DNA from: Bremia lactucae
Lineage: Eukaryota; Oomycota; Peronosporomycetes; Peronosporales; Peronosporaceae
Assembly (NCBI RefSeq): GCF_004359215.1
Contig: NW_027152020.1
Span: 26,903 to 90,902 of the forward strand
Length of the DNA: 64,000 bases
Direction: 5' to 3'
Under the pieces are notes generated by a model. The model ran no database searches. It was not told where the DNA came from and saw nothing but the letters and a program-made list of their open reading frames with translations. This document shows positions 21,141 to 34,138 of this stretch, one piece after another (position 1 is the first letter of the stretch; every line of letters begins with the position of its first letter). Position numbers and translations under genes: made by a program.

Positions 21141-23040
21141 TGGTTCACGAAAAACGGTGTATGCTATATAGAAGCATACACTGAGATGTTGATGGCAAAT
21201 TACACCATCGGTAAGAAACACACTTCAACTCTTAAAAGAGTGGACGTATCCGCGAAGTATCTCTTCGAGGATACAATTCGTACGTTCTGTCTGACCATAT
21301 TTTTTAGGATGGTCAGAAGTTGACATTTTAACTGTGTTCCAAGTGATTTGAACACAGATTGCCAAAATTCTGACGCGAATCTGGGGTCTCGATCAAAGAC
21401 CAGCTCGCGGGAATACCCATGGAGTCGAAATTATGTGTCAACAAAGACAGGAGTACAGCGTTTGGCTGTAATTGACTTTGGGACTGCAATAACATTTACC
21501 ATATTGCTACAAATATCAACAAACACAAGAGTGTTATTTTTTTTGCGATCGTCCGTGAAATTTGAAGACGAAGTACATAGTCACGGGCTGCCAACACTCT
21601 GCTGGAACAGGCAGAGATTGTAACAGAGCACAGGATGAAGCAATGGGCTTCACCCGTTGACGAATTTCGCAAGCACGTAAGTACTTGCGGACGAACTCAC
21701 ACTGGCGTGGCCAGGAGAAGTCGCGACTTATCGTGAGATAGGTCTTTTCACGTCCACGATGACCAATTATTAGCGCATCGTGGCCCTCATACATGATGCG
21801 TAAACGCCTATCATTATGAGTGGGGATGACGACAAGAACAGTCTATCTACCAAGAGAAAGGCCCTAAACTTAGCCAGTGCATATACATGGCAAGGAGTTC
21901 CTTGTCATGCACTGTTGCGTTTAGCTGGTTGAAGCTGACGCGATTGATAACAGACGACTAGCTCTGCACCGTCTGTCTCATATTGCATTAACGCACAGCC
22001 GATCGCAAATTCGCTGGCGCCACAGACCACATGAAAAGGTCGGTTTTGGTCAGCAATCGCCAGGATAGGCGATTTAATCAAGCTTTGCTTGATATTCTCG
22101 AAGGAACACTAACAATCAGCGTTCCAGGACCACTTTAAAATTTTCTTCAATAAAAAAGAATGAATTACTGCCATTTCTGCATAATTGCGTGAGTACTTGT
22201 GCAGGTACGCCGTTTAACCAAGAAACTTTCTACGTCCATTTTTATCGACTAGCCCAGGCCAATCGGTGATCGCCTTGATATTTTCTGGATCTGATCGTAC
22301 ACCGTGTTTACCCACGATGCACCCAAGAAGTGGCATTTCGCTTCCAGCGAATATACACTTTTTCAGATCTTGTGCTTACGCATAAGTGTAAGAACCTTTC
22401 GGACGTGGCTAGGATGTACTTCAACATCCGACTATGCGTTTATGGCTCTGCTATGAACGAAGACGTCTTCAAAAAAATTCGGTCCAAAATTCCGCACTGA
22501 TCTCAACAGATTGGTTACACATCTGTTGAATGTTGCAGGGGCATTACGAAGCCCCTGTGGCATAACTAGCCACCCCCATAGCATGCCGCTTGAAGTGCTT
22601 ACTACTGTGAACATAATATCTTGTTCACGCATAAGGATCTGATAGAATTCATCCATCAGATCTATTCATGCGTAGACAGTACTCTTTGACATACTATTAA
22701 TGATTACGTCTTTTCGTGGTATCGGCGTTTGAGCCGGTACCATTGCAGCGTTTAATTTATTGAACGAATGCACAACCCGCCACCCTCCTGTTACTTTACG
22801 CACAGAGAAGGTCGGAGAGCTTTCTGGGAGGTTGACTCCCTCACATGACCCGCTGACAAGGGATCGGCAAAGAATTTGTCAAGCGCTAATACTTGTTCGC
22901 GGGGCAATGACTACTGCTTCATGACACAGTATTTCGATCCTGTTATCAGGTCGGAGTATCCTTCCCAACTGCCTCTAGCTGTGGTTCTGCAGCCACAACA
23001 AGATCCTCTACGGTCGACTCTCCAGTCGATCTAGGACTCG
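21141..23040 (-). pseudogene. Family B integrase, RNase H and RT, reverse
   Basis: From right to left in transcription: RT (22,656-22,432: MDEFYQILMREQDIMF, LVMPQGLRNAPATFNRCVTN, with the active-site region altered to FFEDVFVHS), RNase H remnants near 22,100-21,900, and the integrase zinc domain at 21,794-21,534 (GHRGREKTYLTISRDFSWPR, RACEIRQRVKP, in which one zinc cysteine is replaced). Decayed core sequence continues to 21,150. Confidence 0.85.
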
Positions 23041-24060
23041 CAATGTCTCTTATAGACGGTCGTTTAATATTTTCTTGGATGTTGCTATTCAAGCAAGCAT
23101 CCTTGTTTCGTACCACTCAACTTATTCGAGAGGTCGAACTTCGATGCTACCTGTGCTTGGGGCACAGCCGTCGGTAACTATGATCATGTCACAATGGTGG
23201 ACCTTTGACGCTGCCTGTTTTTTTGCACAGCCGTCGGGATTTAACTCCACAAAGTGTTGAGTATTCACACAAAGGTCTTGTGCAGTCATGCTAACGACCG
23301 ACCCACAAGTGAGGCTATCGCACTCACTCGTAGAACATCCACACGCTTGTGGACGCTCCAAGACGTTCATCAATTGGCCATCTGATGAACAAGAGACAGG
23401 CATCGTCACGGCTTGATGCTGCCAATTTATGCATGGCTCGTAACTTCTGAGCCATGGTAATCCAAGGATGACATCAAATTTGTCATCCAAATCTAATACG
23501 ATGATATCATCATCGTGCTGTTAGCTTTTTAACGTGTATTGGATACCAACTTCACGTTTTTTAACCGTTACAGATGCGCCTGTTGCTAGGTGTTAGAGGG
23601 ATATCGCGCTCAACAAATTTGAGTTTGCGATCTTCTAGCGATTGGCGTCGAATAAAAATTTTTGACGCCCCTCAATCGACTAGGGACTTTATTTGGAATT
23701 CATTTGCCACTTTAATGCTAAGGTGATGATGTTAACCTCATCCCCTCGGCCAGTTACACACAATGTTTGTTTGTGAGGAGCAACTTTCGTCAAAAGGCCT
23801 GCAAATTCTTTTGACGTAGCGTGATAGCAGGGCGCTCCGTATTTACTGGCCCCTACCGTTTTTTCACGATTCGCCTCGCCATTGCGATTTCGTAACAGCG
23901 TCGTATCCGCGTCCTCCGCTGTTCCTTACGATAGGTCGGTCTTGTCGCTCAGTGTTTTTAGGTACTAGCCGTGGGGCACTACACTTATAGGCGTAATAGC
24001 CGTCTTTTGACAACGATTGCATTTTTGTAATCTTTTGTGACTTGAAGAGCGAGGTTTCTC
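23041..24060 (-). pseudogene. Family B protease and gag knuckle, reverse
   Basis: The frame 23,490-23,122 (FDVILGLPWLRSYEPCINWQ, SECDSLTCGSVVSMTAQ) is the DxILGxxWL region after the retropepsin core. Knuckle-linked sequence lies at about 23,860-24,060. The order gag-protease-RT is intact in this copy. Confidence 0.8.
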
Positions 24061-25078
24061 TCTCTAAATACCATGGCTTCTGGACAACCGTTTTCTTGTC
24101 GTCTCGGTGGACAATAAGCACTACAGTGGACAAAGGCATGTTTAAGACTGAAGTCCTTCTGTATCACTATAGAAATCGCTTGGTCGAGCAACTCTAATTC
24201 TAGCCGGAACAGGCAGGTCTTAACAGGGCCGTCTGCAAGACCTTTAATAAACACAGTCACCTCGGTTTGTTCATGATTGGATGAGTAACGATACCACTGA
24301 CCAGATATCGTGCATGTTGGGCATAAGCGTGCAGATCACGCTTGCCCTGGTTCAAATCCAGGAGCTCGGATCGAGCCCTGATTTCGGCACGTGGCGGCTC
24401 AAATGTTTGTCTGAGCCGGGCCTTCAAGACGTCATACGACCCAAAAATTAATGGGTCGTGAAGCTTAAGCGCCGCTGATGCCCTTTCGCGCCGGCACGAT
24501 TTTGGGCCGCTCCAAGGCCCAAGATTTGGCACGTTCGGCTAAGTTGGACATGCCAAATTTTACTTTTGATGCATCATCTTTGATGTGGCCAGCTTCAATG
24601 GCGTCGTCTAATTGGACGAACCATATTAAAAAGGAGTTGCCTTCTATTGCTTTTAAACTCAAAGATTTCTATATTTAATCTTTCGGGTCGACGCGGAAGC
24701 GTCGGCCCGCCAGCATAGTGTTAGTGCTGCTGTTGCAAGTTATAACTGTTGAGCACCCTGTTCTGTCAACACCTCCTCGTGTTGAGAGCCTTGCTGGTGA
24801 AACAAAGCTATTTTTGGGCCCCGTCAAGCTCGTGTTGAATGAACTCGTCTATGTCCGCATGTTGTTCATCCGCGTTCAGAGTAAACAGCATGGCGCCAAC
24901 GGCTTGCTCGCCTACGACCGAACTGGATTGTTTAATTGCTCTCCATTAAAGCTCACTCAAATAGGTGAAACTTTCACGTTATGCGTGATAGCCTTTTTGA
25001 GGGGCTTGATAGCTCCCTCTTTCTTCATCCAACATGTCCATGTTGGACGGAGCGAGCGCAGGCCGTTCAACGGACTAC
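24061..25078 (-). pseudogene. Family B gag, reverse
   Basis: Frames 24,662-24,465, 24,532-24,257 and 24,260-23,985 give DDASKVKFGMSNLAERAKSW, FGSYDVLKARLRQTFEPPRA and FIKGLADGPVKTCLFRLELE, the Retrotrans_gag capsid block. From 24,680 upstream it is identical to the duplicated segment at 10,544. Confidence 0.85.
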
Positions 25079-25091
25079 AAGTGCTACCAGG

Positions 25092-25595
25092 TGTAACGAT
25101 GCACCCTTAACTTGTACTGATAACAGTTCTAGTCAACCTAGACTGATTACAGTTAGGCAGGGCGCCTCGACTACTTCACGTACACGACGTGCAGAGGAAG
25201 GTTCTTTGTAGCTAAGAAGTCTAAGGTACTATTGGTAAACTCTAAAAAATTAGAATATAGAAAAAGTAAAACTGTATCAATATATTAAGTTTCTACGCAA
25301 CGGTCTTCTCTCTACTACTGACTTTATTATGTTAATAACTAACTATCGATGGCGCCTTCTTGTGAACCGCACAATCGTGTCTTGTGACAATAGGTGGAGT
25401 TGATTCTAACTTAACCAATCAATAGAACTGATGTCTTATTGCGTCAATGTTACCAAAGTTGGTTATATTAGAACTATGAAGTAAAAATTAAAAAAGATAA
25501 TAGTTTCTTACTTCTTTACTTTTTTTCATAGAATATAATTTTTTATTCATTCCTCTTTTAGGTAAAATATTTAGGTTGCGGGACATCCCGTAACA
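25092..25595 (-). mobile_element. 5' LTR of family B, reverse (duplicate copy)
   Basis: It is the duplicate of the LTR at 10,956-11,459 and opens the reverse element that runs left to about 19.2 kb. Confidence 0.85.
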
Positions 25596-25609
25596 GCACT
25601 TGCTTCGTT

Positions 25610-25861
25610 TTGGCATCGATTCTGTACCTATGTAAGACAAATGCTAGACTTCGTGATTATTATATCTTGCTCGTCGAGGAGCTGTACGCGCAGACAAAAA
25701 GTGAGCTTCTGTCTGACTGCAGCGGTATTGACCTTGAAAATCCAGAAAGTTTTGTTATCTTCGTGCGTCTACACGGTCTTTTGCGCGAGCCGCGAGTGCT
25801 GAGATTGGTTCACAAAATTTTTGATCAATATCGTGCTGCTTACGATGATACAAGGCAATAA
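25610..25861 (+). CDS. Unidentified open fragment (duplicate of 11,474-11,725)
   Basis: This is the same 83-residue frame as in copy 1, with no differences seen. It is flanked by the same LTR and the same reversed RNase H. Confidence 0.35.
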   Translation: MASILYLCKTNARLRDYYILLVEELYAQTKSELLSDCSGIDLENPESFVIFVRLHGLLREPRVLRLVHKIFDQYRAAYDDTRQ

Positions 25862-25871
25862 TTTGAGCATG

Positions 25872-27426
25872 ATAGTAGAAATAAGTTTTACTAAAAATGG
25901 CTTTATTATCCGAAAAACAAATGGGTTCCTTGCCGAATAGGTGCACCCGAAACTTGACCAGAGCATGCTTTATTGAAAGTAGCTCTTATTCATGCACGGG
26001 GTAATATAGTTCCGCGTCTTTTAAAAGCTGGGACTTATAACAGATGACACGGTCAACGCCGTCGTCATCCTTCTGCATGCGCGCGCTGCCGATATCAAAA
26101 TTACTTGCATCGCAGACGACGCTTAAGGGATTTTCTGAGTCTGGCGATGCCAAGACCGATGCCTCTACAAGCAATTGCTTCTTTAATGTTATCGTATCTC
26201 CTTTTCCTTTGATTAAATCTATTCTGCATCATTTCTAAGGAGGTCAGGCAAGGCTTGGTCCGCTCTGCATAATTCTTGCTGTACTTATGCAGGTAGTTCG
26301 CAAGTCCTAAAAATTGGTGGAAATCCTTAACATGTCGTGGGATTAATCATTCCTTTACCGATTTTACCTTGTCTGGGTCTTTTCGTACACCATGTGTACC
26401 TACGATGAAGCCCAGCTCAGGTGTTTCGAGGACCCGTATGACGCACTTTTGCTACTGCATTTTCCGAACCCTCGGTGGTCGATGCAGATGCAGAACTTAC
26501 GCATCTTGCACGCTGGTTCTTGCCATCACTCTTCGGGTAAACGCTCTTGCTAGGCGTTTTAGCTCCAGCAGGGACTCGGGCATAGCAGCAAGCCATCGCT
26601 TGCTATACTTGTAGCATGTTACGTCTGCATTGTCTATCTCCATAGATGTGGCATCCAGCCTATTAAAAGACGGCTTATACCAAGCAGTGGCCGAAGTACT
26701 GTTGAAGAATTTTTCCTCAGCTATCGTCGATGGCGTTCTGACAAGAAGGGCCTATCGCGATGGGCCGTGCCGCAGTCCATTAAATGCGAGCGCAGCTCCT
26801 GCACATATTTTTGGAGGGATTGCTTCGCCTGTCGTGCTCCAAATAAGCGCTCCTGAAGCATTACTTCATTATTCGGCGGGTGATACATCCACCATAAGCT
26901 CGAGTGAGCCCACTCTGAAGCCTTACCGCTCAAATAAAACATGTCGTACGACACCATCCGGGTGTCGTCCTCGATAAGCTGCGCCACACCGCATTGCTCC
27001 ACGGCTAACAGCCAGCGGACAATCGTGTTCGCTGCAGTTCCATCGAATTTGGGCGGGTCCATACGAATGGGCCTCGCTAATGCGGCCGGGCGGGAAGCAT
27101 CTCAACAATCCTGTTAAGAGCCTCGGTCCAAGCCTGCTCACACCTAAGCTCATCCTAAGTCTTAGTGTCGGCCTCCGCCGCAGCTTGGCTGTGTGCCTCG
27201 GACTAAGCCGTTCGCTGTCCGAGCACAAATATCTCGAACTGCTCCAACTGAGCAACATGTTGCTCAGGAGGACTGCCCTAGAGCCTGGTCAGGGCTTGCT
27301 CGCCAAGTCCCTCCGCCAAATGCTCTGCTACCTCCCGTGATATTCGAAGGGGGTGGGAAATGAGCCCAATCGATATTGAGGCTCATCCTTACTGACACGC
27401 TCAGAGACGGGTCGCGGGAAGGTCTG
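25872..27426 (-). pseudogene. Family A RNase H/RT end and gag, reverse (duplicate copy)
   Basis: It has the same content as 11,736-13,290. RNase H (VVCDASNFDIG) is at 26,174-25,986, the RT thumb near 26,240-26,370, and gag from ATG 27,062 (MDPPKFDG) to 26,721. Confidence 0.85.
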
Positions 27427-27440
27427 CTAGTGTTACCAAG

Positions 27441-27888
27441 TGTCGGTGGGGCGCTTCTATAGCAGTCAAGTTTTACTTATTTCACACACACCTTCAAGCA
27501 CAGTGAGAAGAGGTTTGACCGTCTTCTATCACAAGCAGTGAGGTAGTTGGTGGGCGCCATAGCGACCTCGCTCGACGAACTAAGTACCTTAGGACAAGTG
27601 TCGTAACGAAAGCGGTAATCCGGCTTCATGCGCGCACCAGTTTCCTAGGAAGTAGTTTACAGACTTCTTTTTGCACCTCTACATTGCGAGCGTACTACCT
27701 TGCATTTTGGATGACGCTAGCCTTTATCCCTTTAATAAGAATTCACCTAATTGGATCACCCACCGAAGGGTTGGTCCCTATTGTACCACAGGTCTAAGCT
27801 CTTCACATGACGTAATTAACAATACCGTTAAGTGCACAAAGTGTACTTAATGGTTTTGTGTAAGATAGGGCAACTTTAGCCCATTACA
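27441..27888 (-). mobile_element. LTR of family A, reverse (duplicate copy)
   Basis: It is the duplicate of 13,305-13,752. Confidence 0.8.
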
Positions 27889-27948
27889 GGGGGTGTTCAG
27901 GTAGCGAAAAGAGGTGCCCGGTTTGCAGCTCCCTTTTCGTAGGTTTAT

Positions 27949-29490
27949 AGGGACCACGCATCATGCGGACCGCAATAAACTCACCACACCTATCGCCTAG
28001 ATGGCTCACATTCTTCTTTAAATTTGATTACAAAATTGAATACAAGCCGGATAAGTCGAATGTTTTGGCTGATGCGTTATCGCACAGGCCAGACTTCGAG
28101 GCAAACACCAGGAAAGTGAGCTAAGGTACAAGTTAAGCCGTTAACGTTGGCAGCCATGAAGGCCTACTAACTGACGAGCTCATTGGCCTCCTAAATAAGG
28201 GGAGCTACAATCCGGACATACAACATTGTCGCTTGCTGTTAGACCACTTCGGTGAACGAAAGGTGTCTAAGCTAAGTAGGTTTAGCTGCAGCGATGGCCT
28301 GTTATGGCATCAGCTGTCACCTTCTGATCCCTTAAGAATCTATGTCCCTCATGACACAGATCTCAAGTTGAAGATACTTCACGAGCTCCACGATGCACCA
28401 TCTAGTAGATATCTGGGCCGTGAGAAGACATTCTTACGAGTGTCCGAAGAGTTTTGGAGGGCACCTATATCGATGGGTGGCCACCTATATTCGCTTTTGC
28501 GAACAGTGTCAGCGCATAAAGCCTGCACCGTTCAGCAGTGCGCTTTTGAAGCCACTGCAGATCCCAACGGATTGTTGGAAGTCGGTCAGTCTGGATTCAT
28601 GTTTGGCATGCCGCCTGACCACAAGGGTCGGACAGGGCTCGTCGTCTTTGTAAGCAGACTGAGCAAAATGGTGCATTTAACACCAAGTAAAACATCGATC
28701 ACAGGCGAGGAGGCAGCTCTCTTATTCCTGGATCACGTATACCGACTACACGGGATACCCAAGTTCATAGTATCGGACCGGGTTCACGTCTTACGCCTGG
28801 TTTTTGGCGTAATGTGTTTGAGCTGCTAGGTAACAAGCTCTATATGTCGACCGCAAATACCCCCCAAGGCGATGGCCAAACGGAACGAACCAATCGGGTC
28901 TTGGAGAATGTATCGCGCACGGAAGCGACTCCCAAAAAAATAAGCAAACAATTGCCTATCATGTCAACGATGGAAACTTGCCCTAGCGACCCTGCCAATT
29001 TTGCAGTGGTCACGACACCTATGAGTGTCAGTATGGAGTCACGGTAAGAAATGACTGTGCTCTTAAACAGTAGCAACTTCTCGTTATTAACAACTACGTC
29101 CTATGACCGACCTCTCGGCGGTGTCATAGTCGAGTTCAATGCTTAAAACGTGAGCGAAGCTCAACGTATTGTGGACGAGCGATTAGCCATCACAGTAATG
29201 TCTGTGACGCGATGGCAAGCGCACAGGACAAGCAAAAATATATGCGGACCAAGATGGTCGCAAAAACAATGAACGCTTTAGAGTAGAAGCAAAAGTACTA
29301 TATGTACTTCTATCCTACCTAAAAATGCAGTTTCTGTACTATCTGGAGGTACTACGAAATTACTGCCGCGATTCATCGGGCCGTTTACGGTGCTCGAGGA
29401 GAATGGAGACCTAAATTATAGACTCAAACTCCCGTCGTATAAGAAAACTTCCCCTATCTTTTATGTGGGCCGTCTGAAACGGTAGTTGAT
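27949..29490 (+). pseudogene. Family A RNase H-integrase remnant
   Basis: It is identical to 13,813-14,128 at first, then diverges at 28,265. Integrase is well preserved at 28,233-28,829 (LKLKILHELHDAPSSRYLGR, ...FGMPPDHKGRTGLVVFVSRL, LFLDHVYRLHGIPKFIVSD) and 28,814-29,047 (TANTPQGDGQTERTNRVLEN, retaining the catalytic-glutamate region). A short unrelated insertion at about 29,010-29,090 interrupts the C-terminal module, which ends near 29,490. Confidence 0.85.
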
Positions 29491-29529
29491 TCACAAGAGA
29501 TCGCATATTCCCATCCGTCTGAGGAGACC

Positions 29530-30350
29530 GATAATTTCTCGACCGTAAGTCGAGCGTCATTCAGCAGCGCGCTGCGCCTGAAGGAAGCAGGATAGGTTAC
29601 CGCGAGTAGGTAGGCGAAATCGCCACTCCTATCGGGCGCTGCCTGCGTTAGTGTGTGCTGCTAGGAATTATCGCTTGTTAATAGAAAAATGTAGCTCCAT
29701 AATTTTGGAAGGTTGCTTGCCTACTGCTTTGAATAGCATAGGCTCCAGATCCTCGTCCAGTAGAGTAGATACCCGAAGAGTTTTTACTCTTGGAACCGGT
29801 CAGAGCCCTGCGCGTCGACGTGCCGGGACTGATGGCTGGCTATGAAAAAGAGCACCCGTTGGAGCCGCTCCGCTGTGTACGACTGGACTAGCAGGAGTAG
29901 CGTGGTGGGCAGATGCAGGGGTACAATGTCGCCCATCATTTCTCTCACACGCAACCGAGCGAAGTTGATTTGCTGCGACCTTTGTTTTGCCAAATCGTTG
30001 CGTGGCTGAAAACGGCGCAGCAATTCTGCTTCGTATTGGTATTTTATTTTATTTCATTGAAACGCAACAGGGGAAACACGGCGAAGTGATTTCTTCTGAG
30101 CCTCCACGAGCTATAGATGCCAGAAAATTATGTGCGTCTTTATAGCGCGATCAGGGAGCAACGCACTTGTTCCATCGGAATAAGGCCCTTCGGATGGAGG
30201 TGGCATCGGTGGTATGCCACCAGTCACATAGCCGCGTTCAATACGGCCAAACTATGACACCGACTGGACACGTTCACGTGCCGTCGGTGGAGCTTTAAGC
30301 TCAGGCTTTACTGCGTCGGATCCATTGTGTATGATGGTCTGAACGACAGA
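29530..30350 (-). pseudogene. Antisense ORF of family A, decayed copy
   Basis: The reverse frame 30,023-29,784 has LRRFQPRNDLAKQRSQQINF and ARLRVREMMGDIVP, the conserved central block. The N-terminal basic region is missing: family B sequence begins near 30,360. It is the third example of the antisense frame directly after family A pol. Confidence 0.6.
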
Positions 30351-30366
30351 TTTTGTGGGTTAATCA

Positions 30367-31538
30367 GAAAAGAAGCCTTGGCTGTTCTCTAACGACAACC
30401 GAACTCGTTGGTCCGGTATGACCAACGATCGATATAATAGTCCAAATTCGACTCATCCAGGACTCACAACCCTGGTCAGGAGGAAAAAGAATAAAATCAT
30501 CGATGCCTTGTTCCAGCATCGGCGGTACAAATGTAAGCGGGCAAAGGGTGTAACTCCTCTGTTCCAAGCTTGGGAAGCATTTGTACAGAATGTGCAAAGC
30601 ATAGACCGCGAGGCCTGGTTTGAAAAACTCAAATTTTTAGTTAACGGTTCAAAAAACGGACAATAGTCAGTGCACGCTACAAGCTGCACCGTTTATCGAG
30701 AGAGGCAGGGATGCCTTGCCTCTCGTGGAGGGACATGTCCATGCTGTTTTAGGGCGGAGGTCATGCCCCAAAGGAAGCATACTCCGTTAGAAAGATCCTC
30801 ATTGGAGGATGCTCATCTCTTGTAAGATGCGCGTAGAAATCGAAAAGCTTCAATCCTTTTACGAGCGCGAGAAACGCTTGTTCACTGATGGACCCTCTTT
30901 CTACCAGGATGGGTCTTGTCGAACGAGACCCGGAACGTCCATCATCAGTTGGGAACGAGGTTTCCAATTATCGTGTGGGGGTGGATGCCCTCGCCAATGA
31001 ACAAGATAATGCGTTCGAGCCACCTTTTACTCACGGTGGTTTGAGAGGCGTTCAGCAAGAAAAATGCTTCTTACCACTCGAAACCGTTAATGATTGTGGA
31101 GGGGGGAGGAAAATTTTGGTTCGCCTCGTTTGACGGACCCGAACTAACAACGTATTTCACTATTTGAGGGAGAAGATTGATCTCGAGCGATTCCATCGCC
31201 GCGAGTTAGCGGTGACGGTCGATAATGTTTCTCGCGACCAAATTGTGTGCAGGTTGCGGCTGATCGACTGGTGAACGATAAGTCACATCAGTCCTCTGAA
31301 ATGAGCTGGTGACAGCTCGTCAGAAGATCTCTTCCTTGGAGATAAGAATGGATCGTCTGGTTCATGACAATCAGCCTCTGTCTCAAAGCTATCAGACTCT
31401 ATTTAGCCTGGGACTACCAGGCTTTGGCGTCGACCGTTCCGGGGTGGTTCGGGAAAGGAAGAAGCCTCGTACTGATGGTACGGATGGAGACGCCTTGGCG
31501 GTGCAGTACACGAAACGGGACGATATACCTGGGCAGTA
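30367..31538 (+). pseudogene. Antisense ORF of family B, copy 2
   Basis: The frame 30,418-30,666 reads MTNDRYNSPNSTHPGLTT then RRKKNKIIDALFQHRRYKCK and AWEAFVQNVQSIDREAWFEK, ending KFLVNGSKNG. After a stop, homologous sequence continues to 31,309-31,539 (SSLEIRMDRLVHDNQPLSQS, RKKPRTDGTDGDA). It aligns with 19,190-20,130. The opposite strand carries the family B integrase end from about 31,540 leftward. Confidence 0.55.
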
Positions 31539-32398
31539 ATGTATTACTACCCACATTGGTCACTACATGTTCTGGTAGGTCTTGTTTAGACAGTAGGATT
31601 AAATCGTTAATATTAAATGAAAAAATGTTTGCTCTCCATTTTTCTCAGAGGGTCGTTTCTGTCGGTCCACCGCATTAGACACGGAATCCTGTAGGAAACG
31701 GACAACTGCTCTCTAGCCAGCAGGAAATGACCTGCTGACTCGATTCTATTTTTGTTTTCAGTGCGACCGGTTCGCACTGCGGAGATGTCAATCTTCTTTT
31801 CATAGAGAGCACTATTTCTCTCACTAATATTATTGTTTTTGTTCGTGAGTCTTTCAGCATCGTTATAAAAGTCAGTTATAGCATTGAGTTTGTCAACTTC
31901 CGTGATAATAAAATTAACATTGGTATCCTTCGGATTGACCGTACGGTCTGGTCTATACGTGATTAGCTAGAGATAAAAAGTATTTGCTCGAGCGAGTCCC
32001 TCCTCCCCTTACACAAAAGCCACTCTCAAACAAAATGGTTATACGTGGATAACATAAGTCGTTCACGTTAAACGATGTATGCTTGTAAAGAGGCATGTAC
32101 TTAATTGTTGACGGCAAATTTTACCATCAGCAAGAACTCGCTCCAGCGCGTTAAAGAATTGACGTATCCGCAAAGTATCTCTTCGAGGATACGATTTGCA
32201 CGTTCTGTCTGACCCTCTGTTTCAGGATGATAACAAAATGACATTTTCAACTTAGAACCTTTCGGACGTGGGAACGATGTACTTCAATGTCCGACTTACC
32301 ACTCATGGCTCTGCTATGAACGAAGGCGTCCTCAATGCGAAATCCCGCACCGGTCTTAACAGATTGGTTCCACATCTGTTGAATGTCGCAGGGGCATT
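31300..32398 (-). pseudogene. Family B integrase end joined to RT scrap, reverse
   Basis: The reverse strand aligns with 19.95-22.5 kb: the integrase C-terminal region (31,300-31,900) and the core (32,030-32,245). At 32,249 it jumps to RT (32,250-32,398, containing SNAPATFNRCGTNLLRPVRD). RNase H is deleted, and at 32,398 RT joins the gag knuckle. Confidence 0.75.
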
Positions 32399-33445
32399 AC
32401 TACTACACTCATAGGCATAGTGGCTTTTCTTTTGACAGCTAATACATTTTTGTAATCGTTTGTAAATGAAACAGCGAGGTTTCTCGCTCGCTTCATACAA
32501 GAGGTCCATTGATTCTGGGCCTCCGTTTTCTTGTCGTCTCGGTGGAAGATATGTACCCGAGTGGACAAAGTTGTTTCAGGCTGAAGTCCTCCTGTACCGC
32601 TACAGAGATCGCTTGGTCAAGCGTCTCTAATTCGAGCCGGAACAGGTGAGTATTAACAGATTCAACTGCGAGACCTTTAATAAACTCATATAATTGTGTT
32701 TGTTCATCAATTGGATGACTAACGATACGACTGACCAAGTATCGTGTATTTCGGGCATAAGCGTGAATGTCACGCTTGCCCTGCTTCATTCCAGAAGCTC
32801 GGCTCGAGCCCTGAATTCGGCACCTGGCGGCTCAAATGTTTGTCTGAACCGTATCTTAAAGACCTCATACAACCCAAAAACTAATAACCCGTGAAGCCTG
32901 AGCCCCAAGGTTCGGGTATAGCACGTCCGGCTATGTTGGACATGCCAAATTTCACTTTGGTCACATCACACTGATACGGCAGCTTCAATGGCATCGTCTA
33001 ATTTGACAAACCATCTTAAAAAAGAGTCGACTTCGACTGCCTTAAACTAAGAGATTTCTATATTTAAGCTTTCGGGTGACGCGGAAGCGTCGGCCCGCCA
33101 GCATAGTGTTAGTGCTGCTGTTTCAAATTATAACTGTTGAGCACCCTGTTCTGTCAACACCTCCTCGTGTTGAGAGCCTTGCTGGTGAAGCAAAGCTTTT
33201 TTTGGGCCCCGTCAAGCTCGTGTTGAATGAACTCCTCTATGTCCGCATGTTGTTCATTTGAGTTCAAAGTGAACGGCATGGCGCCAACGGCTGGCTCGCC
33301 TACGACCGAACTGGATCGTTTAATCGCTCTCCATTCAAGGTTTATTAAGATCAAAAACTCTTTAACCGTGGCGTGATAACCTTCTTGAGGGGCTGGGAGC
33401 TCCCTCCTTCTTCATCCATGGTCCATGTTGGATGGAACGGGTGTA
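32399..33445 (-). pseudogene. Family B gag, reverse
   Basis: The knuckle (KCISCQKKSHYAYEC, with the usual glycine before His changed to serine) is at about 32,400-32,460. The capsid-like block is at 32,789-32,493 (YLVSRIVSHPIDEQTQLYEF, TLDQAISVAVQEDFSLKQ), and N-terminal gag at 33,354-33,154 (LEWRAIKRSSSVVGEPAVGA). Confidence 0.85.
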
Positions 33446-33460
33446 GGTCGCTGAACCAGT

Positions 33461-33922
33461 TGTAATGGGGCACCTTTTCAGTAGTACTGGTAAGAACTAG
33501 CTGACCTTACACTGGTTCCAGTGAAGTATAGGTGCCTCCAAACTTCACGTACTCAAGGGTTCAGAGGAAGGTTTTTAAGTAGCTAAGGGGCTTTAGCTAC
33601 CAAAGGTAATTAAAAGGATTAGAATTAGGAAAAGTAAAACTGTATGAATATATTTAGTTTCTTACGTAACGATCTTCTATCTACTATATTAATAACTAAC
33701 TAATTATGGCACCTCCTTGCGCACCGTACACTCGTGTCTTATAACGATTGGCGGGACTGATTTAGACTTAAATCAACCAATCAATACAGCTAAATGTCTT
33801 ATTGCATCAAAAAAATTCAATTTGGAAATCTTGGAATTATTTTAGTCAAAATCAATAAGATAATTCTTTATTTATTTCTTCTTATAGGAAATATTACTTT
33901 TGTAACGGGACACCCCGTCACA
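33461..33922 (-). mobile_element. LTR of family B, reverse
   Basis: On the minus strand it starts TGTGACGGGGTGTCCCG at 33,922 and ends ...CATTACA at 33,461. It is the outermost retroelement end before the gene island, apart from a short protease scrap. Confidence 0.85.
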
Positions 33923-34138
33923 ATGCATGCTAATTTCAACACTTGCTCATGCTTTCGTATTATTGCTGCTGCGTGTATTACTTGTGGACTTGGCGTCATT
34001 ACGAGCTGTTTACTAATCTCGACTGCTTCCCACAAAATCTGCCCTTGATTTGCGATCTAGTAGTGAGTAGTATTCGATCAGTGAGATTCCATAAAATACC
34101 TGGTCATTATCTTGGGTCTACACTCCGAAAATTCTTAT

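Larger units (their letters stand above)
24680..28264. repeat. 3,585-bp direct duplication, copy 2
   Basis: It is the offset-14,136 copy of 10,544-14,128; the content and reading frames are the same. Left junction: TTTAATCTTTCGG against TTTAAGCTTTCGG. Right junction: after CGAAAGGT. Confidence 0.9.
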
